Positions 24,378-33,185 of a DNA stretch of 64,000 nt are shown piece by piece. Under the pieces are notes generated by a model. The model was not told where the DNA came from. It searched no databases and saw only the letters and a program-made list of their open reading frames with translations. The position numbers and the translations under genes were made by a program. Numbering within the stretch: position 1 is the stretch's first letter; each line of letters begins with the position of its first letter. The DNA is from Methylomonas aurea (lineage in GTDB: Bacteria; Pseudomonadota; Gammaproteobacteria; Methylococcales; Methylomonadaceae), in contig NZ_JANIBM010000007.1 in the NCBI RefSeq assembly GCF_024505045.1, positions 1-64,000 of the forward strand, written 5' to 3'.

Positions 24378-27095
24378 ATGAAAATCCACCACTTGACCGC
24401 TGCGGAAGCTCTGGAAAGCTTGGGCTCCAGCCTGAACGGCCTGGACGATGCCGTAATCGAAGGCCGGCTGCGCGAATTCGGCTTCAATCGCCTCGAAGAA
24501 ACTCGAAAAACCTCGGCGCTATTGCTGTTCGCCCGGGAATTTCTGCATTTTTTTGCGCTGATCTTGTGGCTGGCGGCCGGTCTGGCGTTCTTCGCCGAAG
24601 CGCAGCAACCCGGCGAAGGCATGCAGACTCTGGGTTATGCCATTCTCGGCGTGATCGCGATCAACGGCTGTTTTTCGTTCTGGCAACGGCATCAGGCGGA
24701 ACAAGCCATCGCCGCGCTGCAAAAACTGCTGCCGCACCAGGTCAAAGTGATTCGCGACGGCGAATTGAGCCTGGTCTACGCCGACGAGCTGGCGCCCGGC
24801 GACCTGCTGGTATTGCAGGAAGGCGATAACGTGCCGGCCGATTGCCGTTTGGTGGAAGCGTTGGCGTTGCGGGTCAACAACGCCACCATCACCGGCGAAT
24901 CGTTACCGAAAGGCCGCGACGCGCAGCCGTCCGACGCCGAGGATATCGGCCAGAGCCGCAACATCCTGCTGGCGGGCACCTCGGTGGTGGCAGGTGAAGG
25001 CAAGGCCGTGGTCTTCGCCACCGGCATGCACACCGAGTTCGGCAAGATCGCAAACACCCTGAAAACCACGGTAAAAGCTCAATCGCCGCTACAAAAACAA
25101 ATCGCCCGTCTGAGCCACTTTGTTGCGCTGCTGGCGCTGGCGCTGGGCGTCGCGTTCTTTTTCATCGGCCAAGCCATCGGCCTCACCTTCTGGGAAAACT
25201 TCATCTTCGCCATCGGCCTGATCGTCGCCAACGTGCCGGAAGGGCTGTTGCCGACAGTCACCTTGTCGCTGGCGATGGCGACGCAACGCATGGCCAAGCG
25301 CAACGCGCTGATCCGCAATTTGCCGTCGGTGGAGACCCTGGGCTCGACCACGGTAATCTGCACCGACAAGACCGGCACGTTGACCGAGAACCGAATGGCG
25401 GTCAAACAGTTATTTCTGGACGGCCACTATTGCAACCCCGACCAACTGGGCCGCCACAGCCTGCAACAGCACGCCGCGTTTCTCGGCTGTGCCGCGCTAT
25501 GCCACAACCTGAAGCGTATCGAAGGCAACGCACCGCTCGGCGATCCGATGGAAATCGCGCTGGCGGACATGGCTCATGCCCGAGGCATGCGCATCGACTA
25601 TCCGAAGATCGGCGAAGTGCCGTTCGATACCGACCGCAAGCGCATGTCGACGCTGCACGACACGCCGGCCGGCACGATGTTGTTCTGCAAGGGGGCGCTG
25701 GAAATGGTGCTGCCGCTGTGCCGGCAGATCGCCGCCGGCAACCGCATCGAAACGCTCGACGACGGCCACCGCCAACAATTGGCGAAAGCGCTGCAAACCA
25801 TGGCCGACCAGGGGCTGCGGGTATTGGCGCTGGCCTATCGGCCATTACCTGAGGAAATACCGGACAATCCCGAACAAAGCCTGATCCTCGCCGGCCTGGT
25901 CGGTCTGGAAGACCCGCCGCGACCGGAAGTCGCCGCCGCCATCGGCCAATGCCATCGGGCCGGCATCAAAGTCATCATGGTGACCGGCGACCACCCGCAC
26001 ACCGCCGTCGCCATCGCCCGCCAAATCGGCTTGGTGCGCAGCGAGCATCCCAAGGTCATCGTCGGCGACAAATTGAAGAAACTGACGCCCAGCCAGTTGC
26101 AGGTGGCGCTGGATGCGGACGAGATCGTTTTCGCCCGGGTCGGTGCCGACCAGAAAATGCAGATCGTCGAAGCCCTGCAGCGCAAGCAGCATATCGTCGC
26201 GGTCACCGGCGACGGCGTCAACGACGCGCCGGCGCTGAAAAAGGCCGACATCGGCATCGCGATGGGCAAGGCCGGCACCGACGTTGCAAAAGAGGCCGCC
26301 GACATGATTTTGCTGGACGACAACTTCGCCAGCATCGTCGCCGCGATCGAGGAAGGCCGCGCCGTATTTGACAACATCCGCAAATTTCTGACCTACATCC
26401 TGACCTCGAACATTCCGGAAGTGGTGCCCTACCTGGCTTTCGTGTTGTTCAAGATTCCGCTGCCGTTGACCATCATTCAGATCTTGGCCGTCGATCTGGG
26501 CACCGACATGCTGCCGGCGCTGGGCCTGGGCGCGGAGAAGCCCGATGCGGCGGTGATGGAACAAATGCCGCGCTCGCAAAAGGAAACCCTGATCGACTGG
26601 CGGCTGTTGGCCCGCGCCTACGGCTTCCTCGGCCTATTGGAGGCCGTCGCGGCGATGGCGGCGTTCTTTTTCGTGCTGGATCGCGGCGGCTGGGAATACG
26701 GCCAAATCCTGCACGGCCGCCAGCCCTTGTATTTGCAGGCGACCACGGCCTGCCTCAGCGCGATCATCATGATGCAGATCGCCAACGTCTTCATCTGCAA
26801 ACAACGCCAGCGCGGCCTGCTCGGCACGGCGTTGCTGGATAACAAACTGATCCTGTCCGGCATTTTGTTGGAAATTGCGCTGATCCTGGCCATCGTCTAC
26901 ACGCCGTGGGGCAACGCCCTGTTCGGCGCCGCACCGATCGGCGGCGAAGTCTGGCTGTTCACATTGCCCTTCGTCGCCGGCATGCTGGCTTTGGAAGAAT
27001 TGCGCAAATGGCTGGTGCGGCGCTTCAAACTGTTTCCGCTACGGGCCGAACCGGCCCGGCTGCGCAAATCCGGCCGGACTCGAACCGGCCGTTAA
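24378..27095 (+). CDS. Cation-transporting P-type ATPase (P2, Na,K-ATPase/SERCA-like)
   Basis: A 905-residue protein from ATG 24378 (MKIHHLTAAEAL). The order is: cation_ATPase_N (HHLTAAEALESLGSSLNGL), actuator with TGES, membrane motif NVPEGLLPTVTLSLAMA (the PEGL form of the type II Na,K/H,K/Ca pumps), phosphorylation Asp330 in DKTGTLT, nucleotide-binding domain with KGALE, hinge MVTGDHPHTA and VTGDGVNDAPALKKADIGIAMG, then C-terminal helices. The PEGLL sequence is closest to P2C (Na+/K+) pumps, which bacteria also carry; the transported ion cannot be fixed from this. It is divergent from the lipoprotein/corA operon. A longer frame upstream of 24378 is not supported. Confidence 0.93.
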   Translation: MKIHHLTAAEALESLGSSLNGLDDAVIEGRLREFGFNRLEETRKTSALLLFAREFLHFFALILWLAAGLAFFAEAQQPGEGMQTLGYAILGVIAINGCFSFWQRHQAEQAIAALQKLLPHQVKVIRDGELSLVYADELAPGDLLVLQEGDNVPADCRLVEALALRVNNATITGESLPKGRDAQPSDAEDIGQSRNILLAGTSVVAGEGKAVVFATGMHTEFGKIANTLKTTVKAQSPLQKQIARLSHFVALLALALGVAFFFIGQAIGLTFWENFIFAIGLIVANVPEGLLPTVTLSLAMATQRMAKRNALIRNLPSVETLGSTTVICTDKTGTLTENRMAVKQLFLDGHYCNPDQLGRHSLQQHAAFLGCAALCHNLKRIEGNAPLGDPMEIALADMAHARGMRIDYPKIGEVPFDTDRKRMSTLHDTPAGTMLFCKGALEMVLPLCRQIAAGNRIETLDDGHRQQLAKALQTMADQGLRVLALAYRPLPEEIPDNPEQSLILAGLVGLEDPPRPEVAAAIGQCHRAGIKVIMVTGDHPHTAVAIARQIGLVRSEHPKVIVGDKLKKLTPSQLQVALDADEIVFARVGADQKMQIVEALQRKQHIVAVTGDGVNDAPALKKADIGIAMGKAGTDVAKEAADMILLDDNFASIVAAIEEGRAVFDNIRKFLTYILTSNIPEVVPYLAFVLFKIPLPLTIIQILAVDLGTDMLPALGLGAEKPDAAVMEQMPRSQKETLIDWRLLARAYGFLGLLEAVAAMAAFFFVLDRGGWEYGQILHGRQPLYLQATTACLSAIIMMQIANVFICKQRQRGLLGTALLDNKLILSGILLEIALILAIVYTPWGNALFGAAPIGGEVWLFTLPFVAGMLALEELRKWLVRRFKLFPLRAEPARLRKSGRTRTGR

Positions 27096-27222
27096 GGATC
27101 GCTAGCCGCGGTCCCGGCCGCAACCGCAGCGAACGCTAGCGGCGGCCGAAAATCGAAAAGGCGGCTTTGAAAGGTTATTGAAAGCTTGAACCGGTAGCAT
27201 GCCGCGATAAATATCGATTGGC

Positions 27223-28350
27223 ATGTTCCCGATTCAAATGCGCGTTATTGACCTGATTTACCCGATTGCACTGTCGCTTGCTCTGGCGTTGGGCTGCGAC
27301 CGGCATGAAGCCGAGCTGAAAATCCCGGCGCCGCCGGCCGGCTCCGACGGCAAGCGGCCGGTTTCGTTACGCCCGGAAGCGCTGCCCTATATCACGATCC
27401 GCGAAATCCGGCCGGAAACCCACGCCGGCACGATTTCGGCACCGGCGCGGGTCGAATTTCGGGCCCAGGCCGTCTCCACCGTCGGCACCGTCGTCGCCGG
27501 CCGGATCGGCAAAATCCTGGTACAGATCGGCGACCGGGTCAAGGCCGGCACGCCGCTGGCGGTATTGGCCAGCGGCGAAGCGGCGCAGATGCGTTCCGAC
27601 TACTCCCGCGCCGCCGCCGAATTGGCCAGGGCGCAAGACCAGTTGCGCCGCCAACTGGAAATGCAACGCACCGGCGTCGGTCTGGAAATCGAACGCGTCG
27701 CAGCGGAAACCCAAGCCAAACAGGCGCAAACCGAACTGGAACGCAGCCGCGATTTCGTCAAGCTGCTCGGCGACGGCAACGCGGCAGAAGTTGTAGTGCG
27801 GGCGCCGATGGACAGCGTGGTCCTGAAAACCCACGTTGCGACCGGCGCCGCGGTCGGCTCGGGTTCGCCGCTGTTCGATTTGGGCGAACCCTCGGCGGCG
27901 TGGGTGGTAGCCGACGTATTCGAGAAAGACTTGCTGCTGGTCGAAAAAGGCGCCAAAGCCATCATCGAACTGGCCTCGTCGCCGGAGCCCATCGTCGGCC
28001 ACGTCGTCGGCGAAAGTGCGGCGCTCGAGACCGAACTGCGCCGCGCCTCGGTATTCATCGAGCCCGACAACCGCCAGATTGCGCTACGGCCCGGCATGTT
28101 CGCCCGCGTCGTGATCGAAGCCTCGGCGCCGGAGCAAATCGTGGTGCCGACCGCGGCGGTTCTGATCAAGGACGGCCGCGAAACCGTAGTCTACGTCGAA
28201 ACCGCGGCCAACCGTTTCGAAGCGCGGCCGGTCCAGGTCGGCCAGTCCCGCGAAGGCATGGTGCCGATTCTGAAAGGCTTGTCGGCCGGCGAGCGAGTCG
28301 TGGTCGGCGGCGCGCTGCTGCTGGACGGCGAAGCGGCTTTATTGTTGTAA
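27223..28350 (+). CDS. RND efflux periplasmic adaptor (HlyD/CzcB-like)
   Basis: A 375-residue lipoprotein (LALALGC) with the membrane-fusion-protein architecture. It has a barrel-sandwich half-motif VAGRIGKILVQIGDRVKAGTPLAVL, a helical hairpin (~130-180), the second half-motif VVRAPMDSVVLKTHVATGAAV, a beta barrel (AAWVVADVFEKDLLLV) and a C-terminal membrane-proximal domain. It bridges the inner-membrane RND pump and the outer-membrane channel encoded by the next two genes, and opens the operon. The RND gene starts 11 bp after its stop. It is shorter than classical CzcB. Confidence 0.9.
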   Translation: MFPIQMRVIDLIYPIALSLALALGCDRHEAELKIPAPPAGSDGKRPVSLRPEALPYITIREIRPETHAGTISAPARVEFRAQAVSTVGTVVAGRIGKILVQIGDRVKAGTPLAVLASGEAAQMRSDYSRAAAELARAQDQLRRQLEMQRTGVGLEIERVAAETQAKQAQTELERSRDFVKLLGDGNAAEVVVRAPMDSVVLKTHVATGAAVGSGSPLFDLGEPSAAWVVADVFEKDLLLVEKGAKAIIELASSPEPIVGHVVGESAALETELRRASVFIEPDNRQIALRPGMFARVVIEASAPEQIVVPTAAVLIKDGRETVVYVETAANRFEARPVQVGQSREGMVPILKGLSAGERVVVGGALLLDGEAALLL

Positions 28351-28360
28351 CGGCCGCAGC

Positions 28361-31300
28361 ATGCTGAAGTTATTGATCGAATATTGCGTCCACCGCCGCA
28401 TCGCCGCGCTGGTATTGACCTGCATCGTGGCGCTGTTCGGCATCCGCGCCTACCTGGAAACGCCGATAGAAGCCTACCCCGACGTCACCAACACCCAGGT
28501 CAGCGTAATCAGCCTGATGCCGGGCTACGCACCGGAAGAAGTCGAACGCCAGGTCACGGTACCTTTGGAGCGGGCGCTGAACGGCATTCCCGGTATGCTG
28601 AAACTGCGCAGCCAGAGCCTGTTCGGCCTTTCGCTGGTGACGATCACCTTCGCCGACGGCGTCGACAGCTTCCATTCCCGCACCCTGGTCAGCGAACGCC
28701 TGACCGGCGCCGAACTGCCGGACGCGGTGAAACCGGTATTGGCGCCGGATTACACACCGCTCGGCGAAATCTATAAATTCGTCGTCGCCAGCGACCGCCA
28801 TTCGCTGTACGAGCTGCGCTCGGAGATGGAATGGAACGTGTCGCGGGTGTTGCGCCAGGTGCCAGGCGTGGCCGACGTTCTGACCTTCGGCGGGTACTAT
28901 AAGGAATACCACGTCGAAATCGACCCGGTGCGTCTGGATTCGTTCGGCTTGACATTGGATGAAGTCAACCAGGCCATCGCCGGCGCCAACCGCAACGTCG
29001 GCGCCGGCTTCTTGCGCCACGGCGACCAGCAAATGGTCGTGCGTAGCGTCGGCTATCTCGGTTCGGCGGAAGACGTCAAAAAAATCGTGCTGAAAAGCCA
29101 GGGCGGCACTCCGGTTACGGTCGGCGACATCGCCCGGCTGGTGCAGGCCTACACGCCGCGCCAAGGCGCGGTAGGCCTGGACCGCGAGCGCGAGGCCGTG
29201 GAAGGTATCGTGCTGCTGCGCCGCGGCCAGAACCCGTCGCGGGTGCTGGCCTGCGTGCACGCCAAAGTCGAGGAACTCAACAACCGCATATTGCCTGTCG
29301 GTATGAAATTGGTGCCGTTCCTGGATCGCACCGAATTGGTCGACAAGACGCTGCATACGGTTTACGGCAACCTGCTGCACGGTTTTTTGCTGGTAGCCGG
29401 CGTGGTCTGGCTGTTCCTGCGCAGCATCCGCGGCTCGCTGATCGTGGCCTGCGTGATTCCGGTCTCGCTGCTGGTAGCCTTCATCGGCCTGTACCAGCTC
29501 GGCCTGCCGGCCAATCTGATATCGATGGGCGCGATCGATTTCGGCATCATCCTCGACGGCGCCGTGGTGCTGGTGGAAAACGTCATCCACCAAGCCAATC
29601 ACCGGCAGCCGGCTACCCGTCGCGACATGCTGCATTTGATCGTCGGCGCCGCCTTCGACGTGGCCAAGCCGACGTTCTACGCCATGCTGATCATCATTGC
29701 CGCGCTGCTACCGGTATTTACGTTGGAGCAGGTGGAAGGCCGCATTTTTCGGCCGCTGGCGCTGACTTACAGTTTCGCCTTGGTCGGCGGGCTGGTATTT
29801 GCGTTGACCTTGGTTCCGGCGCTGTGCGCGATGCTGATTCGCCCCAAACACGCGATGATCGCCGAACCGAGGTTTTTGGCGAGCCTGCGCGGCGTCTACC
29901 GCCGCACTCTGGCTTGGGCGTTGCGGCGCCGGCCGTTGGCGCTGGCCGCTGCGGCCGGCTTGCTGCTGGCCGGCGCCGTGGCCGGGCAAGGCTTGGGCAC
30001 CGAGTTTTTGCCGGAATTGGACGAAGGCGACGTGCACGTGTTCGTGGAAATGCCGGCCAGCATTGCGCTGGCCAAAGGCCAGGAGGTGCTGCTGGACATG
30101 CGGCAACGGCTGCTGGCGTTCCCGGAAGTCAAGAACATACTCAGCCAGCAAGGCCGCTCCGAAGACGGCACCGACAACGAAGGCGTCAACATGAGCGAAA
30201 CCTTCGTCCACCTCAAACCGCGCGAACTATGGCGACCCGGCCTGGAGAAGGAGGCCCTGGTCGATGCGATGCGCGCGGCGTTGGCGGCCATCCCCGGCGT
30301 GCGTTTCAATTTCTCCCAGCCGATCAAGGACAATGTCGAAGAAGCGGTCAGCGGCGTGCGCGGCAAAGTGGTATTGAAGATTTACGGCAACGACCTGGAA
30401 GCCATGCGTAGCGCGCTGGAACAAGCCAAGACCCGCTTGAAAGCCGTGCCCGGCGTCATCGATCTGGATCTGTACCGAGAATCCATCGTGCCGCAACTGC
30501 AAATCAAACTGGACCGCTCCGCGCTGGCGCGGCAAGGCATCAGCGTCGACGCGGCGCAGGACGCCATAGAAACCGGGCTGGCCGGAAAAGTGGTCACCGA
30601 ACTGTGGCAGGACGAACGGCCGATTCCGCTCAGAACCATACTGCCCGGCGCCGAACGCAGCGACAGCGAGCAAATCGGCAATCTGCTGCTGCCGACGCCG
30701 AACGGCGCGCGGATTCCGTTGCGCGAAGTGGCATCGCTGTCGACCGAACGCGGCCGTACCTCGATCGAACGCGAAGCCAACCGCCGTTTCCTGGCGCTGA
30801 AATTCAACGTGGAAAACCGCGACTTGGGTTCGGTCGTGCACGATGCGATAGCGGCCGTGGAAGGCAATATCGATCTGCCGGAGGCTGCGTTTCTGGTCTG
30901 GGGCGGCGAATTCGAAAACCAGCAGCGGGCCATGGCCAAGCTCGGCGTCGTGGTGCCGATTGCGGTGCTGATCGTGTTCGGCTTACTGTACGGCGCGCTG
31001 CAATCGGCGCGCAGCGCCTTGGTAATTCTGGCCTGCGCGCCGTTCGCAATGACCGGCGGCGCCTTCGTGTTGCTGGCCGCCGGCATCCCGCTGTCGGTCA
31101 GCGCCGCAATCGGTTTTATCGCCCTACTCGGCCAGATGTCGTTGCTGGGTTTGCTGGTGCTGAGCGCCACCGAGCAACGCCGCCGTAACGGTCTGGCGCT
31201 AACCGACGCCATTGTCGACGGGGCCTCAGATCGCTTACGCCCGGTGTTGATGGCGTCGCTGCTGGCGTTGCTGGGCTTGTTGCCGATGGCCGTTTCCACC

Positions 31301-31468
31301 GGCATCGGCAGCGAAACCCAACGCCCGTTCGCACTGGTCATCGTCGGCGGCATGTTGACTACGTTTTTTGTGGCGATGCTGGCGCTGCCGGTCGTGTATT
31401 CGTATATCACGCCGCAGCGGCTGGTCACCCCGGAAGAAGCCGACGAACTGGCGGAGGAAGCCGAATGA
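28361..31468 (+). CDS. czcA: Heavy-metal efflux RND pump (CzcA family)
   Basis: A 1035-residue protein with twelve predicted transmembrane helices and two large periplasmic loops, the normal HME-RND size. TM4 carries DFGIILDGAVVLVEN (~393-407). This matches the DFGxxxDGAxxxxEN motif of divalent-cation exporters (Zn, Co, Cd, Ni; HME1-3 type) and differs from the motif of Cu/Ag exporters such as CusA. It opens with MLKLLIEYCVHRRIAALVLT. The pump uses proton motive force to push metal through the adaptor and outer-membrane channel. Its stop overlaps the next start (ATGA), showing translational coupling. Confidence 0.93.
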   Translation: MLKLLIEYCVHRRIAALVLTCIVALFGIRAYLETPIEAYPDVTNTQVSVISLMPGYAPEEVERQVTVPLERALNGIPGMLKLRSQSLFGLSLVTITFADGVDSFHSRTLVSERLTGAELPDAVKPVLAPDYTPLGEIYKFVVASDRHSLYELRSEMEWNVSRVLRQVPGVADVLTFGGYYKEYHVEIDPVRLDSFGLTLDEVNQAIAGANRNVGAGFLRHGDQQMVVRSVGYLGSAEDVKKIVLKSQGGTPVTVGDIARLVQAYTPRQGAVGLDREREAVEGIVLLRRGQNPSRVLACVHAKVEELNNRILPVGMKLVPFLDRTELVDKTLHTVYGNLLHGFLLVAGVVWLFLRSIRGSLIVACVIPVSLLVAFIGLYQLGLPANLISMGAIDFGIILDGAVVLVENVIHQANHRQPATRRDMLHLIVGAAFDVAKPTFYAMLIIIAALLPVFTLEQVEGRIFRPLALTYSFALVGGLVFALTLVPALCAMLIRPKHAMIAEPRFLASLRGVYRRTLAWALRRRPLALAAAAGLLLAGAVAGQGLGTEFLPELDEGDVHVFVEMPASIALAKGQEVLLDMRQRLLAFPEVKNILSQQGRSEDGTDNEGVNMSETFVHLKPRELWRPGLEKEALVDAMRAALAAIPGVRFNFSQPIKDNVEEAVSGVRGKVVLKIYGNDLEAMRSALEQAKTRLKAVPGVIDLDLYRESIVPQLQIKLDRSALARQGISVDAAQDAIETGLAGKVVTELWQDERPIPLRTILPGAERSDSEQIGNLLLPTPNGARIPLREVASLSTERGRTSIEREANRRFLALKFNVENRDLGSVVHDAIAAVEGNIDLPEAAFLVWGGEFENQQRAMAKLGVVVPIAVLIVFGLLYGALQSARSALVILACAPFAMTGGAFVLLAAGIPLSVSAAIGFIALLGQMSLLGLLVLSATEQRRRNGLALTDAIVDGASDRLRPVLMASLLALLGLLPMAVSTGIGSETQRPFALVIVGGMLTTFFVAMLALPVVYSYITPQRLVTPEEADELAEEAE

Positions 31469-32772
31469 AACCACTCTACCAACCCCAGCTGCCCATCGCG
31501 ATGATCCTGCTGCTCGGCCTGCTTTGCCTGCTCTGCGCCGCACTGCATTCGAAGCCGGCGCAGGCCGAACCCGCGGCAGCGCTGCCCGAGCGGGTAACGA
31601 TGGCGCAACTGCTCGCCATCAGCCGCGAACAAAGCCCGCGCTTCGCCGCGCTGGCGCAACGCCTCGAAGCCGCCGCGGCCGAAGTCGTGGCCGCCGAAGT
31701 ATTGCCGAACCCGAAACTGAGTTACGGCCGCAACGATTTGCTGAGCCGGCAAAATACCATGTACGACGGCCGGGTCCAGCAACAAGTGCTGCTGGAAGTA
31801 CCGGTGTTGATCGCCGGCCAGCGCGGCGCCCGCGTCGAAGCGGCCGCCAAGAGCGAACTCGCCGCCGCCGCGACAATCGAGGCCGAAGTCGCCGAATTGC
31901 TGCGCGAGGAATGGGGCTTGTTCGTCAAACAATTGGCCGACCGCCGCCGTAGCGCCGTGTTGCAGGAAACTTCGGATTATCTCGGCCATTTGGCGGAAAT
32001 CGTCTCCGGCCGCAACCGGGCCGGCAACGCCAGCCGCTACGATTTGCTGCGGGTGGAATTGGAACATAAAGCGCTGCAAACCCGGCTGGAAACCGTCGAC
32101 AACGATCTGGCCGCCGACGCCGGCCGGATCGGGGTTTTGCTGGGTTTGCCGGGGTGGAAACCGCAAGCCGCGGGCAAACTGGATTACCTGAACGTCGCAA
32201 CCGACCTGGAGCGGCTGTGGGCGGAAGCAACCAAATTGAATCCGGCTCTGGCAGCGGCCCGTTTGAACGAATCCGCCGCGGAAGCCGGTGTGGAACGGGC
32301 CGAACGCGAACGCTGGCCGGTGCCGACCTTGCAACTCGGTTCGGTATTTACCGACCAACCCTACGGCAACGCCAGCTACGCCGGCGTATCGGTCGAATTG
32401 CCGATTTTCGACCGCGGCCAGGGCGGCATGGCCCGCGCCAACGCCGAAAAGCGCGCGGCGGCGCTGGCGCGGGAATTGTCGGGAGCCAGCACGCGTAGCG
32501 AGTTGGAGCGTGCCGTCGATCAACTCGGCAAACGCCGAGCCACCCGAATCAAATTCGAAAGCGAGGTAGTCGGCAAACTGCAAGGCCTCAAGGCGATGGG
32601 CGAAGCCAGCTACCGCCTGGGTAAAGGCAGTTTGCTGGAATTGCTCGACGCCTCCCGTTCCCGCACCGATACTCAGCTCGCCCATCTGGATTTGATCCAG
32701 GCCGAAATCGAAGCCGAATTGGACGTGTTAAAAGTCGCCGGTTTGCTGGCCGCAGCCGCAGCCGACCGTTAA
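31465..32772 (+). CDS. TolC-family outer membrane efflux protein (CzcC-like)
   Basis: A 435-residue protein with a signal peptide (LLLGLLCLLCAALHSKPAQA) and two OEP repeats of long helices and short strands: LAQRLEAAAAEVVAAEVLPNPKLSYGRND in the first half, LNESAAEAGVERAERERWPVPTLQLGSVF in the second. It forms the outer-membrane exit duct of the RND system, and is translationally coupled to the pump by a 4-bp overlap. No metal-responsive regulator is adjacent, so control must come from elsewhere. Confidence 0.92.
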   Translation: MKPLYQPQLPIAMILLLGLLCLLCAALHSKPAQAEPAAALPERVTMAQLLAISREQSPRFAALAQRLEAAAAEVVAAEVLPNPKLSYGRNDLLSRQNTMYDGRVQQQVLLEVPVLIAGQRGARVEAAAKSELAAAATIEAEVAELLREEWGLFVKQLADRRRSAVLQETSDYLGHLAEIVSGRNRAGNASRYDLLRVELEHKALQTRLETVDNDLAADAGRIGVLLGLPGWKPQAAGKLDYLNVATDLERLWAEATKLNPALAAARLNESAAEAGVERAERERWPVPTLQLGSVFTDQPYGNASYAGVSVELPIFDRGQGGMARANAEKRAAALARELSGASTRSELERAVDQLGKRRATRIKFESEVVGKLQGLKAMGEASYRLGKGSLLELLDASRSRTDTQLAHLDLIQAEIEAELDVLKVAGLLAAAAADR

Positions 32773-33185
32773 GCAAGGCGGATCGATTCGAGACGGAGTC
32801 CGCATATCGGAACCAGCGGAGACCGCCGTCGACGCCGAATCCGGCCAATGTTGGCAATTGAAAAAACGCCGAAGTTATCCCGGCCGGCAACCGCCACCCA
32901 GTGCCCGACGGGTCCGCTATCGCCGGTTGGCGAATCCTAGCGATTACCCTGGAAAGAGCAGTTGGCGTGTGTTGTGGGCCGTTCGTGCCGAGCCAAAGCA
33001 TGAACCATGTCGAAGCATGAGTGGCTCAAAACTTACTCGCCCGTCGCGTGAATGAAAAATCCCGCCCATCCTTCGACAAGCTCAGGACAAACGGGATTCT
33101 TTTCGGCTCAACTGCTTTTTCTGGGATTTCCGTTGCGGTCGAATTTCGGCAAGCCTCAGCGCAACTTATTGCGAGGCTTCGCCCC
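32773..33185. other. Intergenic region carrying one interspersed repeat element
   Basis: The space lies between the convergent efflux operon and the GGDEF-EAL gene. It holds the MITE-like element at 32948-33124. The rest shows no gene or clear terminator. Confidence 0.6.
32948..33124 (+). repeat. MITE-like element, family 1, copy A
   Basis: About 177 bp. The ends are inverted: CCTGGAAAGAGCAGTTGG on the left, and a right end whose reverse complement reads CCAGAAAAAGCAGTTGAG. Inside are the GGGCCGTTCGTGCCGAGCC and CCTTCGACAAGCTCAGGAC motifs and a palindrome-rich middle. The same sequence recurs in opposite orientation at 54158-54346. No ORF. Confidence 0.75.

Noticed and set aside
28370-29635. 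421-aa minus-strand frame
   Set aside because: Antisense to the RND pump gene.
28361-31468. Copper/silver (CusA) assignment of the RND pump
   Set aside because: TM4 carries the DFGxxxDGAxxxxEN motif of divalent-cation pumps, not the Cu/Ag form.
30382-32685. 767-aa minus-strand frame opposite the RND and outer-membrane genes
   Set aside because: GC-rich antisense shadow. The plus strand has clear RND/OEP motifs and the minus frame has none.
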